A DNA stretch of 64,000 nt from Azoarcus sp. DD4. Its GTDB lineage: Bacteria > Pseudomonadota > Gammaproteobacteria > Burkholderiales > Rhodocyclaceae. Under the pieces are notes generated by a model. It searched no databases. It was given only the letters and a program-made list of their open reading frames with translations, and was not told where the DNA came from. Position 1 is the stretch's first letter. The number at the start of each line of letters is the position of its first letter. The stretch is taken from assembly GCF_006496635.1 (NCBI RefSeq), contig NZ_CP022958.1, positions 2,604,001-2,668,000 of the forward strand. Direction: 5' to 3'. Shown piece by piece: positions 45,297 through 54,020 of the stretch. The position numbers were made by a program, and so were the translations under genes.

Positions 45297-46982
45297 ATGG
45301 GGACTGAAAAACAGGGGCTGGTCGAGCAGTTCAACCTGCGCTCGCGGCTGCGCTTCGATATCGACGGCGGCAACATCTGGCTGGATGAGAGCCGCATGTT
45401 GCTGCTGCACGCCCAGGCGATGGGCGCCTTGCGCAGCGAGCTGTTCCGCTCGCTGGGCGTGGAGCGCGCGCGCGGCCTGCTGGTGCGCATGGGCTTCGTC
45501 TCCGGGCAACAAGACGCCGACCTCGCGCGCAAGCTGTTCGGCAACGGCGAACCCTACGACGTGTTCCGCCTCGGGCCGGAACTGCACGCCTTCGAAGGCC
45601 TGGTGCGGGCGCGCATCCGCGACGCGAAGCTGGACTGGGAAAAAGGCAGCTTCGTCGGCGACGTCACCTGGGAGAACTCCTGGGAGGCGGAGTCGCACAT
45701 CCGCGAATTCGGTGTCGGCGACGATCCGGTGTGCTGGAGCCTGATCGGCTATGCCTCCGGTTATGTCACCCGCTTCTTCAACCGCTTCGTGGTGTTCCGC
45801 GAGACGCACTGCGTCGGCAAGGGCGACGAACAATGCGTGCTGGTCGGCAAGCCGGCCGAGGACTGGGACAACGCCGACGGCTACCTCGACTACTTTCGCC
45901 CCGGCAACATCGAGGGCGAACTCGCCGAACTGCGCGAGGAACTGGCGCGCCTGCGGGCCTCGCTCGGCGGCGCCTGCCGGCGCGACGACCTGATCGGCAA
46001 TTCGCCCGCCTTCGAGGCCGCCTTCGACCTGGTTCGCAAGGCCGCGGGCAGCACCATCAACGTGCTGCTGCTCGGCGAAACCGGCGTCGGCAAGGAAGTC
46101 TTCGCGCGCTGGCTGCATGCCCACAGCGACCGCGCCGACAAGCCCTTCATCGCGATCAACTGCGCGGCGATCCCGCACGACCTGATCGAAGCCGAGTTGT
46201 TCGGCGTGCAGAAGGGCGCCTACACCGGCGCCCAGCAATCCCGCGCCGGCCGCTTCGAGCGCGCCGACGGCGGCACGCTGTTCCTCGACGAGGTCGGCGA
46301 CCTGTCGCCGGCGGCGCAGGTGAAACTGCTGCGGGTGCTGCAATCCGGCGAGGTGGAACGCCTCGGCGACGACCAGACGCGCAAGGTGAACGTGCGCCTG
46401 GTGGCGGCCACCAACGTCAATCTGCCGCAGGCGATCCGCCAGGGCAGCTTTCGCGCCGACCTCTACTACCGGCTGGCCACCTACCCGGTGGCTATCCCGC
46501 CGCTGCGCGACCGCCGCAGCGACATCCCGCTGCTCGCCCAGGCCCTGCTGGGCAAGTACGAGGCGGTCTATCACAAGAAGCTGCAGGGCATCACCGACCG
46601 CGCCATCCGCGCGCTGGTCGATTACCCCTGGCCGGGCAACGTGCGCGAACTGGAAAACGTGATCGAACGCGGCGTGCTACTGGCACCGCCCGGCGGACGG
46701 CTGGAGGAACAGCACCTGTTCGCCGGCGCGGAGTCGGTGGTGCCGGCGGGCGTGGAACTCGATACCGGCGGGCATCTGTGCGATGCGCGGGAGAGTTCGC
46801 ACAACAAGCTGTGCGAGGCGCTGCTGAAGGAGGGCTTCAACCTCGAAGCGCACGAGGCGCGGCTGATCGAACTCGCCGTGCAGCAGGCCAAGGGGAATCT
46901 CACCCATGCGGCCAGGGCGCTGGGGATTACGCGGCGGCAGCTGGCTTATCGGTTGAAACAGAACACGGCCGCGGCGGAGTAG
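45297..46982 (+). CDS. dmpR: Sigma54-dependent phenol regulator, XylR/DmpR class
   Basis: 561 aa. Order: XylR_N effector domain (about 15-120), V4R vinyl-reductase-like domain (about 140-190, DPVCWSLIGYASGYVTRFF), linker helix (205-225), AAA+ domain with Walker A GETGVGKE (260-267) and the sigma54 loop as GAYTGA (307-312), then a Fis-type helix-turn-helix (GNLTHAARALGITRRQL). Aromatic effector binding to the N-terminal domain is known to release ATPase repression. ATG 45297 (GGAGG just upstream) fits DmpR length; ATG 45246 would add 17 residues. It most likely activates the sigma54 promoter before the ferredoxin gene at 47493. Confidence 0.9.
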   Translation: MGTEKQGLVEQFNLRSRLRFDIDGGNIWLDESRMLLLHAQAMGALRSELFRSLGVERARGLLVRMGFVSGQQDADLARKLFGNGEPYDVFRLGPELHAFEGLVRARIRDAKLDWEKGSFVGDVTWENSWEAESHIREFGVGDDPVCWSLIGYASGYVTRFFNRFVVFRETHCVGKGDEQCVLVGKPAEDWDNADGYLDYFRPGNIEGELAELREELARLRASLGGACRRDDLIGNSPAFEAAFDLVRKAAGSTINVLLLGETGVGKEVFARWLHAHSDRADKPFIAINCAAIPHDLIEAELFGVQKGAYTGAQQSRAGRFERADGGTLFLDEVGDLSPAAQVKLLRVLQSGEVERLGDDQTRKVNVRLVAATNVNLPQAIRQGSFRADLYYRLATYPVAIPPLRDRRSDIPLLAQALLGKYEAVYHKKLQGITDRAIRALVDYPWPGNVRELENVIERGVLLAPPGGRLEEQHLFAGAESVVPAGVELDTGGHLCDARESSHNKLCEALLKEGFNLEAHEARLIELAVQQAKGNLTHAARALGITRRQLAYRLKQNTAAAE

Positions 46983-47045
46983 GGGAGGGGGTCGGTCGCG
47001 GGGTTCAGGTACAGGGTTTCTCGCGGGTCTTGGCGCATTTGGATA

Positions 47046-47087
47046 CGCCCCATCGGTTCGGAGCCGATGGGGCGTTTTGCATTTATT
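47046..47087 (+). terminator. Intrinsic terminator after dmpR
   Basis: Perfect 11-base arms CGCCCCATCGG (47046-47056) and CCGATGGGGCG (47064-47074), loop TTCGGAG, followed by TTTTGCATTTATT. This is the clearest Rho-independent terminator in the window and isolates dmpR from the phenol operon. Confidence 0.85.
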
Positions 47088-47239
47088 CCCTCCCCTTCAA
47101 GGGGAGGGCTAGGGTGGGGATGGGGTTAATCGGCGCCCGTTAGAACCCCATCCCCACCCCCGCCCTCCCCTTGAAGGGGAGGGAGCAAATCGGTCCAGCT
47201 CAACCGCTTCTGGTTCGCACTCCCTTGAAGGGGAGGGGG
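47088..47239. repeat. Dispersed palindromic repeat, copy 2 plus a fragment
   Basis: 47088-47184 has the full pattern CCCTCCCCTTCAAGGGGAGGG, TGGGGATGGGGTT, its inverse AACCCCATCCCCACCCC, and CCCTCCCCTTGAAGGGGAGGG. A fragment CTCCCTTGAAGGGGAGGG lies at 47219-47239. It occupies the dmpR/phenol operon gap between the terminator and the sigma54 promoter region. Confidence 0.75.
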
Positions 47240-47296
47240 CAAAGCCCTTCACCCCTGCTGCAGTGCACCTCGACGTTTTTGTCCACCAAAACCCCC

Positions 47297-47316
47297 GCCT
47301 TACCAATTTGTAAGGC
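47297..47316 (+). promoter_or_regulatory. Candidate upstream activating sequence for the DmpR-like activator
   Basis: GCCTTAC-N6-GTAAGGC is a perfect 7-base inverted repeat about 80 bases upstream of the -24 element of the sigma54 promoter, the usual distance for an enhancer site. Its sequence differs from the TTGATCAATTGATCAA type of XylR, so the assignment rests on position and symmetry. Confidence 0.45.
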
Positions 47317-47391
47317 CCATCCTCGTCCCATTCCCCACCCCATTTCCTGCCTCGTTCTCCACTCCCAATAAAAACAACAACTTAAGCTCCA

Positions 47392-47407
47392 TGGCACGCC
47401 CTCTGCA
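47392..47407 (+). promoter_or_regulatory. Sigma54 (-24/-12) promoter of the phenol operon
   Basis: TGGCACGCCCTCTGCA has GG at 47393-47394 and GC at 47405-47406 with exactly ten bases between, matching the TGGCAC-N5-TTGC consensus except for one base at the -12 element. It lies 86 bases before the ferredoxin start and downstream of dmpR, as in known phenol operons. Confidence 0.8.
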
Positions 47408-47492
47408 TTAACAGTCCTTACCTACCCATCAGCCGAGCTAATCCAAACCTCGGCGTGACAAAAAAGGGCAGGGCAGACAAAGGAGGCCTTAC

Positions 47493-47810
47493 ATGGGTGT
47501 GAGCGTGCATATCGAAGACACCGGCGAGCAGTACGACTGCGTGCCGGGTGAATCCCTGCTGAAGGCGATGCTGCGGCTGGGGCGGCGGGGGATTCCGTCC
47601 GGCTGCCACGGTGGCGGCTGCGGGGTCTGCAAGGTGGAGATCACCCGCGGCGCGGTGACCACCGGGGTGATGAGCCGCGCCCATGTCAGCGCCGACGAGG
47701 AGGCGCGCGGCTGCCTGCTCGCCTGCAAGGCCTATCCGCTTTCCGACGTTTCATTGCGTGTGCTGGGCCGCATGCACAAGAACGTCTGCCGCCCGGCCGC
47801 CAAGGGCTGA
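47493..47810 (+). CDS. dmpQ: Chloroplast-type [2Fe-2S] ferredoxin, DmpQ/XylT-like
   Basis: 105 aa. Cluster ligands C38, C43, C46 and C78 fit C-x4-C-x2-C-x31-C. Ferredoxins of this type re-reduce the active-site iron of catechol 2,3-dioxygenase after inactivation. Here it is the first gene of the operon, directly before the dioxygenase, whereas in Pseudomonas CF600 dmpQ follows dmpP. AGGAGG precedes the ATG. Confidence 0.87.
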   Translation: MGVSVHIEDTGEQYDCVPGESLLKAMLRLGRRGIPSGCHGGGCGVCKVEITRGAVTTGVMSRAHVSADEEARGCLLACKAYPLSDVSLRVLGRMHKNVCRPAAKG

Positions 47811-47846
47811 GCGGCGTTTCATTCCAATAACGAGGAGGAGTACCAG

Positions 47847-48782
47847 ATGGCATTGACTGGCGTACTGCGCCCGGGTCACGCGCAATTGCGCGTGCTGAAC
47901 CTGGAAGAGGGTGTGCACCACTACCGCGACGTGCTCGGCATGGTGGAAACCGGCCGCGACGAACAAGGCCGGGTGTATCTGAAGTGCTGGGACGAGCGCG
48001 ACCACAACAGCCTGGTGCTGCGCGAGGCCGACCGGGCCGGGATCGACTTCGTCGGCTTCAAGGTGCTGGACAAGGCGACGCTCGACAAGCTGGAAGGCGA
48101 CCTGCGCGCCTACGGTCTCGCCACCGAGCGCATCCCCGCCGGCGAGCTGCTGGCGACCGGCGAGCGGGTGCGCTTCCGCCTGCCGTCCGGACACGACATC
48201 GAGCTTTATGCAGAGAAGCAGGCGGTGGGCAACGGCCTGCAGGTGCTCAACCCGGCGCCGTGGACCAAGGCCTCCGAGAACGGCATCGCCCCGGTGCGCC
48301 TGGATCACTGCCTGCTCTACGGCCCCAACATCGCCGAGGTGCAGAAAATCTTCTGCGACGTGCTCGGCTTTTACCTGGTGGAGCGGGTGCTGACGCCGGA
48401 CGGCGCGGGCAACGCGGCGATCTGGATGTCGTGCTCGCACAAGGTGCACGACATCGCCTTCGTCGAGCACCCGGAGCCGGGCAAGCTGCACCACCTGTCC
48501 TTCCTGCTCGAAAGCTGGGAAGAGGTGCTGCGCGCCGGCGACATCATGGCCATGAACAACGTGCAGGTGGATATCGGCCCCACCCGCCACGGCGTCACCC
48601 GCGGCTGCACGATCTACGCCTGGGACCCCTCCGGCAACCGCTTCGAGACCTTCATGGGCGGCTACCAGCCCTACCCGGACTACGAGCCCACCACCTGGAC
48701 CTTCGACGGGCTGGGCGCCGGCGGCGGGCTGGACTACCCGCAGCGCAAGCTGCACGAGAGCTTCCTGAGCGTGGTGACCTGA
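47847..48782 (+). CDS. dmpB: Catechol 2,3-dioxygenase
   Basis: Extradiol ring cleavage of catechol to 2-hydroxymuconic semialdehyde. The 311 aa protein has two vicinal-oxygen-chelate modules. Iron ligands are H154 (RLDHCLLYG), H215 (GKLHHLSFL) and E267 (GNRFETFMGGY), and the extradiol signature GPTRHGVTRGCTIYAWDPSGN is seen around residue 245-265. GAGGAGGAG precedes the ATG. It is placed upstream of the hydroxylase genes rather than downstream as in CF600. Confidence 0.95.
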   Translation: MALTGVLRPGHAQLRVLNLEEGVHHYRDVLGMVETGRDEQGRVYLKCWDERDHNSLVLREADRAGIDFVGFKVLDKATLDKLEGDLRAYGLATERIPAGELLATGERVRFRLPSGHDIELYAEKQAVGNGLQVLNPAPWTKASENGIAPVRLDHCLLYGPNIAEVQKIFCDVLGFYLVERVLTPDGAGNAAIWMSCSHKVHDIAFVEHPEPGKLHHLSFLLESWEEVLRAGDIMAMNNVQVDIGPTRHGVTRGCTIYAWDPSGNRFETFMGGYQPYPDYEPTTWTFDGLGAGGGLDYPQRKLHESFLSVVT

Positions 48783-48783
48783 G

Positions 48784-49044
48784 ATGGAACGACCCCTTTC
48801 CTTCGACACCACCCGCCGCTACGTCCGCGTCACCGGCGAGCGTCCCGACGGCTTTGTCGAGTTCGACTTCGCCGTCGGCGAGCCGGAGATCTTCGTCGAG
48901 ATGATCCTGCCGCCGGCCGCCTTCGCCGAGTTCTGCCACGCCAACCGCGTCGAGCACTTGGACGCCGCGGCGGGCGAGGGCGGTGCCGACGACTGGAACT
49001 GGCGCCTCGCCGACGCCACCCGCACCCGCTTCAAGCCGCAGTAA
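48784..49044 (+). CDS. dmpK: Phenol hydroxylase assembly protein P0
   Basis: 86 aa small protein of the DmpK/PoxA/PhcK family needed for assembly of active oxygenase, probably iron insertion. It shows the conserved RYVRVTGERPDGFVEFDFAVG start and the EFCHANRV segment. It begins one base after the dioxygenase stop and precedes dmpL, as in all known phenol hydroxylase operons. Confidence 0.88.
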   Translation: MERPLSFDTTRRYVRVTGERPDGFVEFDFAVGEPEIFVEMILPPAAFAEFCHANRVEHLDAAAGEGGADDWNWRLADATRTRFKPQ

Positions 49045-49089
49045 CCCACAACAGGACGCCGCCACAGCGCGTCCGCCAAGGAGACATCC

Positions 49090-50082
49090 ATGCAGATCGA
49101 CCTGCGCACGGTCAGCATCCAGCCGTTGCGGAACACCTTCGACCACCTCGCGCGCCGCTTCGGCGACAAGCCGGCCTCGCGCTACCAGGAGGCGAGCTAT
49201 GACATCCAGGCCGCCGAGAACCTGCACTACCGCCCCACCTGGGCGCCGGAGCAGCAGCTTTACGACGCTTCCATCACCAGGATCGTGATGCAGGACTGGT
49301 ATGCGCTGAAGGACCCGCGCCAGTACTACTACAACACCTACACCCTGGCCCGCGCCCGCCAGCAGGACACCGCCGAGGCCAATTTCGAGTTCGTCGATAG
49401 CCGCGGCCTCGCCGACATGCTGCCCGAGGCGCTGCGCAACACCGCGCTGGCGGTGCTGGTGCCGCTGCGCCACGCCGCCTGGGGGGCGAACCAGCACAAC
49501 AGCTTCATCTGCGGCTACGGCTACGGGGCCGCCTTCACCCAGCCCTGCATGTACCACGCGATGGACAACCTCGGCATCGCCCAGTACCTGTCGCGCCTCG
49601 GCCTGCTGCTGGGCGGCACCGAGGCGCTGGAAGCCGGCAAGCGCGCGTGGATGGATGGCGCCGCCTGGCAGCCGCTGCGCCGCTATGTCGAGGACTGCCT
49701 GGTGGTGCGCGACCCCTTCGAACTCTTCATCGCCCAGAACCTGGCGCTGGACGGCCTGCTGTATCCGCTGATCTACGAACGCATCGTCGATGACGAACTC
49801 TCGGTGCGCGGCGGCTCGGCGGTGGCGATGCTCACCCAGTTCATGACCGACTGGTTCGCCGAGACGCGCAAGTGGGTGGATGCGGTGGTGAAAGTCGCGG
49901 CTGCCGAATCCGCCCACAACCAGGCGCAGATCAACGAATGGGTGCAGGCGTGGAGCAGCCGCGCGGCGGCGGCGCTGCTGCCGGTGGTTGAGCTTGCGCT
50001 CGGCGCCCAGGCGGACGAGGCCGTCTGCGAACAGCTCGCGGGCCTGAAGCAGCGGCTCGACAAGATCGGCATCACCCTCTGA
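49090..50082 (+). CDS. dmpL: Phenol hydroxylase beta subunit P1
   Basis: 330 aa structural subunit of the (LNO)2 oxygenase of the bacterial multicomponent monooxygenases. It belongs to the ferritin-like family but lacks the iron ligands of DmpN. Characteristic parts: MQIDLRTVSIQPLRNTFDHL and RIVMQDWYALKDPRQYYYNT. AAGGAGA precedes the ATG. Confidence 0.92.
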   Translation: MQIDLRTVSIQPLRNTFDHLARRFGDKPASRYQEASYDIQAAENLHYRPTWAPEQQLYDASITRIVMQDWYALKDPRQYYYNTYTLARARQQDTAEANFEFVDSRGLADMLPEALRNTALAVLVPLRHAAWGANQHNSFICGYGYGAAFTQPCMYHAMDNLGIAQYLSRLGLLLGGTEALEAGKRAWMDGAAWQPLRRYVEDCLVVRDPFELFIAQNLALDGLLYPLIYERIVDDELSVRGGSAVAMLTQFMTDWFAETRKWVDAVVKVAAAESAHNQAQINEWVQAWSSRAAAALLPVVELALGAQADEAVCEQLAGLKQRLDKIGITL

Positions 50083-50090
50083 GGCACGCC

Positions 50091-50360
50091 ATGTCCACCG
50101 TATTCATCGCCCTGCAAGCCAACGAAGAAACCCGCCCGATCATCGACGCCATCGAACTCGACAACCCCAAGGCGGTGGTCCATCGCCAGCCGGCGATGGT
50201 GAAGATCGACGCCCCCGACGAACTCGTGATCCGCAAGCAGACCATCGAAGAGCAGCTCGGCCGCGCCTTCGACCTGCAGGAATTGCAGATCAACCTGATC
50301 ACCCTCTCGGGCAACGTCGATGAAGACGACGAAACCCTGACCCTGCGCTGGAACAGCTGA
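50091..50360 (+). CDS. dmpM: Phenol hydroxylase regulatory (coupling) protein P2
   Basis: 89 aa cofactor-free MmoB/DmpM-family effector that binds the oxygenase and couples electron use to hydroxylation. Family features: FIALQANEETRPIIDAIE near the N terminus and the QELQINLITLSG segment. It lies 8 bases after dmpL. Confidence 0.92.
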   Translation: MSTVFIALQANEETRPIIDAIELDNPKAVVHRQPAMVKIDAPDELVIRKQTIEEQLGRAFDLQELQINLITLSGNVDEDDETLTLRWNS

Positions 50361-50376
50361 CCCCCGGAGACCCGCC

Positions 50377-51894
50377 ATGGACATGAAAGTCGACAAGAAA
50401 AAGCTCAACCTCAAGGACAAGTACAAGCTGCTGACCCGCGACCTGGGCTGGGAGCCGAGCTACCACAGTAAGGACGAGATCTACCCGTATGTGAAGTACG
50501 AGGGCCTGAAGGTCCACGACTGGGACAAGTGGGAAGACCCCTTCCGCCTGACCATGGACGCCTACTGGAAGTACCAGGCCGAGAAGGAGCGCAAGTTCTA
50601 CGCGATCATCGACGCCCACACCCAGAACAACGGCCACCTCAACATCACCGACGCGCGCTACCTCACCGCGCTGAAGATCTTCCTGCAGGCGATCAGCCCG
50701 GGCGAATACGCCGCGCACCGTGGCTTCGCCCGCGTCGGGCGGGAGTTCGCCGGGGTCGGCACGCAGGTGGCCTGCCAGATGCAGGCCATCGACGAGATCC
50801 GCCACGCGCAGACGCAGATCCACGCGATGTCCAACTACAACCGCTACTACAACGGCTTCCACGCCTTCGCGGACGCCCGCGACCGCATCTGGTACACCTC
50901 GGTGGCGCGCTCCTTCTTCGACGACGCGATGTCGGCCGGCCCGTTCGAATTCATGATCGCGATCGGCTTCAGCTTCGAATACGTGCTGACCAACCTGCTG
51001 TTCGTGCCCTTCATGTCCGGCGCCGCCTACAACGGCGACATGGCCACGGTCACCTTCGGCTTCTCGGCGCAGTCGGACGAAGCACGTCATATGACGCTGG
51101 GCCTGGAGTGCATCAAGTTCATGCTGGAGCAGGACCCGGACAACCTGCCCATCGTGCAGGAATGGATAGACAAGTGGTTCTGGCGCGGCTTCCGCGTACT
51201 CGGGCTGGTGAGCACGATGATGGATTACATGCTGCCCAAGCGCGTGATGTCCTGGCGCGAGGCCTGGGAGATCTACGGCGTGGAAAACGGCGGCGCGCTG
51301 TTCCGCGACCTGGCGCGCTACGGCATCCGCCCGCCCAAGGGCTGGGACGACGCCGAAAAGGCCATCGACCACATGTCGCACCAGTTGATGCTGGGCCTGT
51401 ACCAGTGGAGCTTCGGCACCGCCTTCCACAGCTGGATTCCGTCCGACGAGGACATGGACTGGCTGTCGGCCAAGTACCCGGCCACCTTCGACAAGTACTA
51501 CCGCCCGCGCTGGAACCACATCAAGAAGCTCGCCGCCGCCGGCACGCCGTACAAGAACTTCGGCCTCGCCAAGCTGTGCCAGTGCTGCCAGCTGCCCATC
51601 GTGTTCACCGAGCCCGACGACCCGACCATGCTCTGCAACCGCGAAACCACCTACAAGGGCGAGAAGTACCACTTCTGCTCCGACGGCTGCCAGGACGTGT
51701 TCGAGCGCGAGCCGGAGAAGTACATCCAGGCCTGGCTGCCGATGCCGGCGCTGTTCCAGGAACAGCAGGGCGACATCGGCGCATGGATGGCGTGGGTGAG
51801 CCTGGGCGACGGCGTCGATAACGGCGACTACGCCGGCTCCGCCGACCAGCGCAACTTCCAGCAATGGCGCGGGCTGGCGACCTCCAACCAGTAA
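50377..51894 (+). CDS. dmpN: Phenol hydroxylase alpha subunit P3 (di-iron oxygenase)
   Basis: 505 aa catalytic subunit that hydroxylates phenol to catechol. Di-iron ligands by family alignment: E110, E140 and H143 (DEIRH), E201, E235 and H238 (DEARH). A C-terminal Cys-rich segment (CQCCQLP, then CNRETTYKGEKYHFCSDGCQ) matches the YHS-like zinc site of phenol and toluene monooxygenases. It is preceded by GGAGA at good spacing. All key residues are present, so the enzyme should be active. Confidence 0.95.
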   Translation: MDMKVDKKKLNLKDKYKLLTRDLGWEPSYHSKDEIYPYVKYEGLKVHDWDKWEDPFRLTMDAYWKYQAEKERKFYAIIDAHTQNNGHLNITDARYLTALKIFLQAISPGEYAAHRGFARVGREFAGVGTQVACQMQAIDEIRHAQTQIHAMSNYNRYYNGFHAFADARDRIWYTSVARSFFDDAMSAGPFEFMIAIGFSFEYVLTNLLFVPFMSGAAYNGDMATVTFGFSAQSDEARHMTLGLECIKFMLEQDPDNLPIVQEWIDKWFWRGFRVLGLVSTMMDYMLPKRVMSWREAWEIYGVENGGALFRDLARYGIRPPKGWDDAEKAIDHMSHQLMLGLYQWSFGTAFHSWIPSDEDMDWLSAKYPATFDKYYRPRWNHIKKLAAAGTPYKNFGLAKLCQCCQLPIVFTEPDDPTMLCNRETTYKGEKYHFCSDGCQDVFEREPEKYIQAWLPMPALFQEQQGDIGAWMAWVSLGDGVDNGDYAGSADQRNFQQWRGLATSNQ

Positions 51895-51973
51895 GCCGCC
51901 CATCCCACGAATCGCAGCTTCCGCCCCGGGGCCAGCGCCCCCGGGTGGGAGCACTCACGCCCGGAGAATCGAA

Positions 51974-52330
51974 ATGCCCGTAACCGCCATCAAGGAATAC
52001 GTCGCCGTGCCGCGCGACCAGGTCGCCAACTTCCACGGCAAGCAGCTCGTGTATGTGAGCTGGGACCGCCACCTGCTGTTCGCCGCCCCCTTCCTGATCT
52101 GCCTGCCGCCGGAAACCCCGTTCCGCGAGCTCGTCGAAGGCCCGCTGAAGGCGCTGGTCTCGCCCGACCCGGATGCCGCCGCCATCGACTGGCAGCGCGT
52201 CGAATGGCTGAAATCCAACCAGCCGTGGACGCCGGACTTCGACGCCAGCCTCGCCGCCAACGGCATCGGCCACAAGGACCAGCTGCGCATGCGCACCGCC
52301 GGCCCCAACAGCCTGGCCCCGGTCGCCTGA
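51974..52330 (+). CDS. dmpO: Phenol hydroxylase gamma subunit P4
   Basis: 118 aa third subunit of the oxygenase. Conserved opening MPVTAIKEYVAVPRDQVANF and FLICLPPETPFRELVEGPL. It lies 79 bases after dmpN; the gap contains a C/G-rich stretch (GGGGCCAGCGCCCCCGGG) that could form a hairpin. Confidence 0.92.
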   Translation: MPVTAIKEYVAVPRDQVANFHGKQLVYVSWDRHLLFAAPFLICLPPETPFRELVEGPLKALVSPDPDAAAIDWQRVEWLKSNQPWTPDFDASLAANGIGHKDQLRMRTAGPNSLAPVA

Positions 52331-52385
52331 GCACCGCGGCGGGCCGCGAGCAGCGCGCCCGCCGGCAGCACCCCACGGAGGAATC

Positions 52386-53447
52386 ATGAGTTACGAACTG
52401 ACGATAGAACCCCTCGGCCAGACCATCGAAATCGAAGAGGGGCAAACCATCCTGGACGCCGCGCTGCGCGCCGGCATCTACCTGCCCCACGCCTGCTGCC
52501 ACGGCCTGTGCGCCACCTGCAAGGTGCAGGTGGTCGACGGCGAAGTCGAACACGGCGCCGCCTCCAGCTTTGCGCTGATGGACTTCGAGCGCGACGAACG
52601 CAAATGCTTGGCCTGTTGCGCCACCGCCGAAAGCGACCTGGTGATCGAAGCCGAAATCGAAGACGACCCGGATGCCCTCAACCTGCCGGTGCGCGACTTC
52701 GACGGCACGGTGAGCCGCATCGAAAGCCTCACGCCCACCATCAAGGGCGTGTGGATCAAGCTGGACGCGCCGGAAGGCATGCGCTTCCAGGCCGGCCAGT
52801 ACATCAACCTGCACCTGCCGGACGGCATCGGCACCCGCGCCTTCTCCATCGCCAGCGCACCCTCGGCCGCCGGCGAAATCGAACTCAACATCCGCATCGT
52901 CGCGGGCGGGCAGGGCACCGCTTACGTGCATGAAAAGCTGAAGGTCGGCGACGCCATCCGCATCACCGGCCCCTACGGCCGCTTCTTCGTCAAGAAATCC
53001 GCCAAGCTGCCGGTGGTCTTCATGGCCGGCGGCTCCGGGCTATCCAGCCCGCGCTCGATGATTCTCGATCTGCTGGAAGAAGGCTTCGACCTGCCGATCA
53101 GCCTGGTATACGGCCAGCGCAGCCGCGCCGAGCTGTACTACCACGACGAATTCCTGTCGCTCGCGGAGCGCCACCCCAACTTCCGCTACGTGCCGGCCCT
53201 GTCGCACGAACCGGAAGGGTCGGACTGGAACGGCTTCCGCGGCTTCGTGCATGACGCCGCCAAGGCCGCGTTCGACAACGACTTCCGCGGGCACAAAGCC
53301 TACCTGTGCGGGCCGCCGCTGATGATCGATGCGTGTATTACGACGCTGATGCAGGGGCGACTGTTTGAGCGGGATATATATATGGAGAGGTTTATCTCTG
53401 CGGCGGATGCGCAGCAGGTGAGGAGTCCGTTGTTTAAGGCGATTTGA
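52386..53447 (+). CDS. dmpP: Phenol hydroxylase reductase P5
   Basis: 353 aa electron-transfer protein: N-terminal plant-type [2Fe-2S] domain with C37, C42, C45 and C77, then FAD domain (RAFSIAS near residue 156) and NAD(P)H domain (MAGGSGLSSPRSM). It passes electrons from NAD(P)H to DmpN. GGAGGA precedes the ATG. It is the last intact gene before the foreign insertion; the pathway resumes at dmpC, 7.3 kb later. Confidence 0.95.
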   Translation: MSYELTIEPLGQTIEIEEGQTILDAALRAGIYLPHACCHGLCATCKVQVVDGEVEHGAASSFALMDFERDERKCLACCATAESDLVIEAEIEDDPDALNLPVRDFDGTVSRIESLTPTIKGVWIKLDAPEGMRFQAGQYINLHLPDGIGTRAFSIASAPSAAGEIELNIRIVAGGQGTAYVHEKLKVGDAIRITGPYGRFFVKKSAKLPVVFMAGGSGLSSPRSMILDLLEEGFDLPISLVYGQRSRAELYYHDEFLSLAERHPNFRYVPALSHEPEGSDWNGFRGFVHDAAKAAFDNDFRGHKAYLCGPPLMIDACITTLMQGRLFERDIYMERFISAADAQQVRSPLFKAI

Positions 53448-53522
53448 GGGGCATAGGGCCGTTCGCCTATGGCGACCGGTCGCCGCACGCGGGGCAGGAG
53501 GCTCGAATGCTGCCTTCGTTGT

Positions 53523-53699
53523 CGATAACTCCCCCGGGCTCATCTGCAGTCGATTGTGCCGATTGGCGCATTGCGGGCAGATTCCATGTCGGCACGGGTC
53601 ATTCAGAACCGACCACACATGCCGACTATACGACTGCAGGTGATTCATCCTGGAAAGTCAAAAACACGATCCGTCTTGCTTTACGGGGGAGTCCATATA
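53523..53699 (+). repeat. Solo right end of an IS1111-type element
   Basis: Direct repeat of 57597-57772. By hand alignment 53561-53699 matches 57634-57772 without gaps at 127 of 139 positions (about 91%). It ends in the same 12-base terminal repeat GGGGGAGTCCAT (53685-53696). No transposase gene lies beside it, so it is an orphan end left by deletion. It contains the region that in IS1111 elements carries the guide RNA. The 53448-53522 interval before it holds only a hairpin-forming GGCGACCGGTCGCC. Confidence 0.75.
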
Positions 53700-53724
53700 G
53701 GAGTCTTAGCACAGCGCGCGAAAG

Positions 53725-53982
53725 TCATTTGAACGAGCTTATCTTTTCTCGCACGGCGATTACCTGTAGAGGAGTCTCGGTAGCGCCAACATACGCGGCA
53801 ACTACTTTTCGAAGAGTCGGCTGAAGATCACGATGAATTGCTTGACCGAGACGCTTTATAGCCACACTGCCTTGAAGCTTTCCCTTTTTCCGGAGGACGT
53901 GCGCTCCAACTCCCCCAACCGCGCTCCCGGCGCATCCAAGCAAACTCCCTCCGAGCCCCAGAGCCGATAGTTCCTACGGTTT
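53725..53982 (-). pseudogene. Probable severed C-terminal part of the IS3-interrupted gene
   Basis: On the minus strand the frame LSALGLGGSLLG...VGAHVLRKKGKL ends at 53725 with no start of its own. It lies on the far side of the IS3 element from the truncated 363-aa frame and has the same orientation and similar base composition. The junction is not perfectly in frame, so further decay or an imprecise boundary must be assumed. A Gly/Ala-rich hydrophobic stretch could be a membrane hairpin. Function unknown. Confidence 0.45.
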
Positions 53983-54020
53983 TGTGGACACTCTGAACCA
54001 ACCATTCAGGAGTGTTTGCG

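Noticed and set aside
53521..53824. Short plus-strand frame containing RFHVGTGHSEPTT, repeated at 57562-57783
   Set aside because: The repeat is better explained as the non-coding right end of the IS1111 element; the frame is not conserved through both copies and has no ribosome site.
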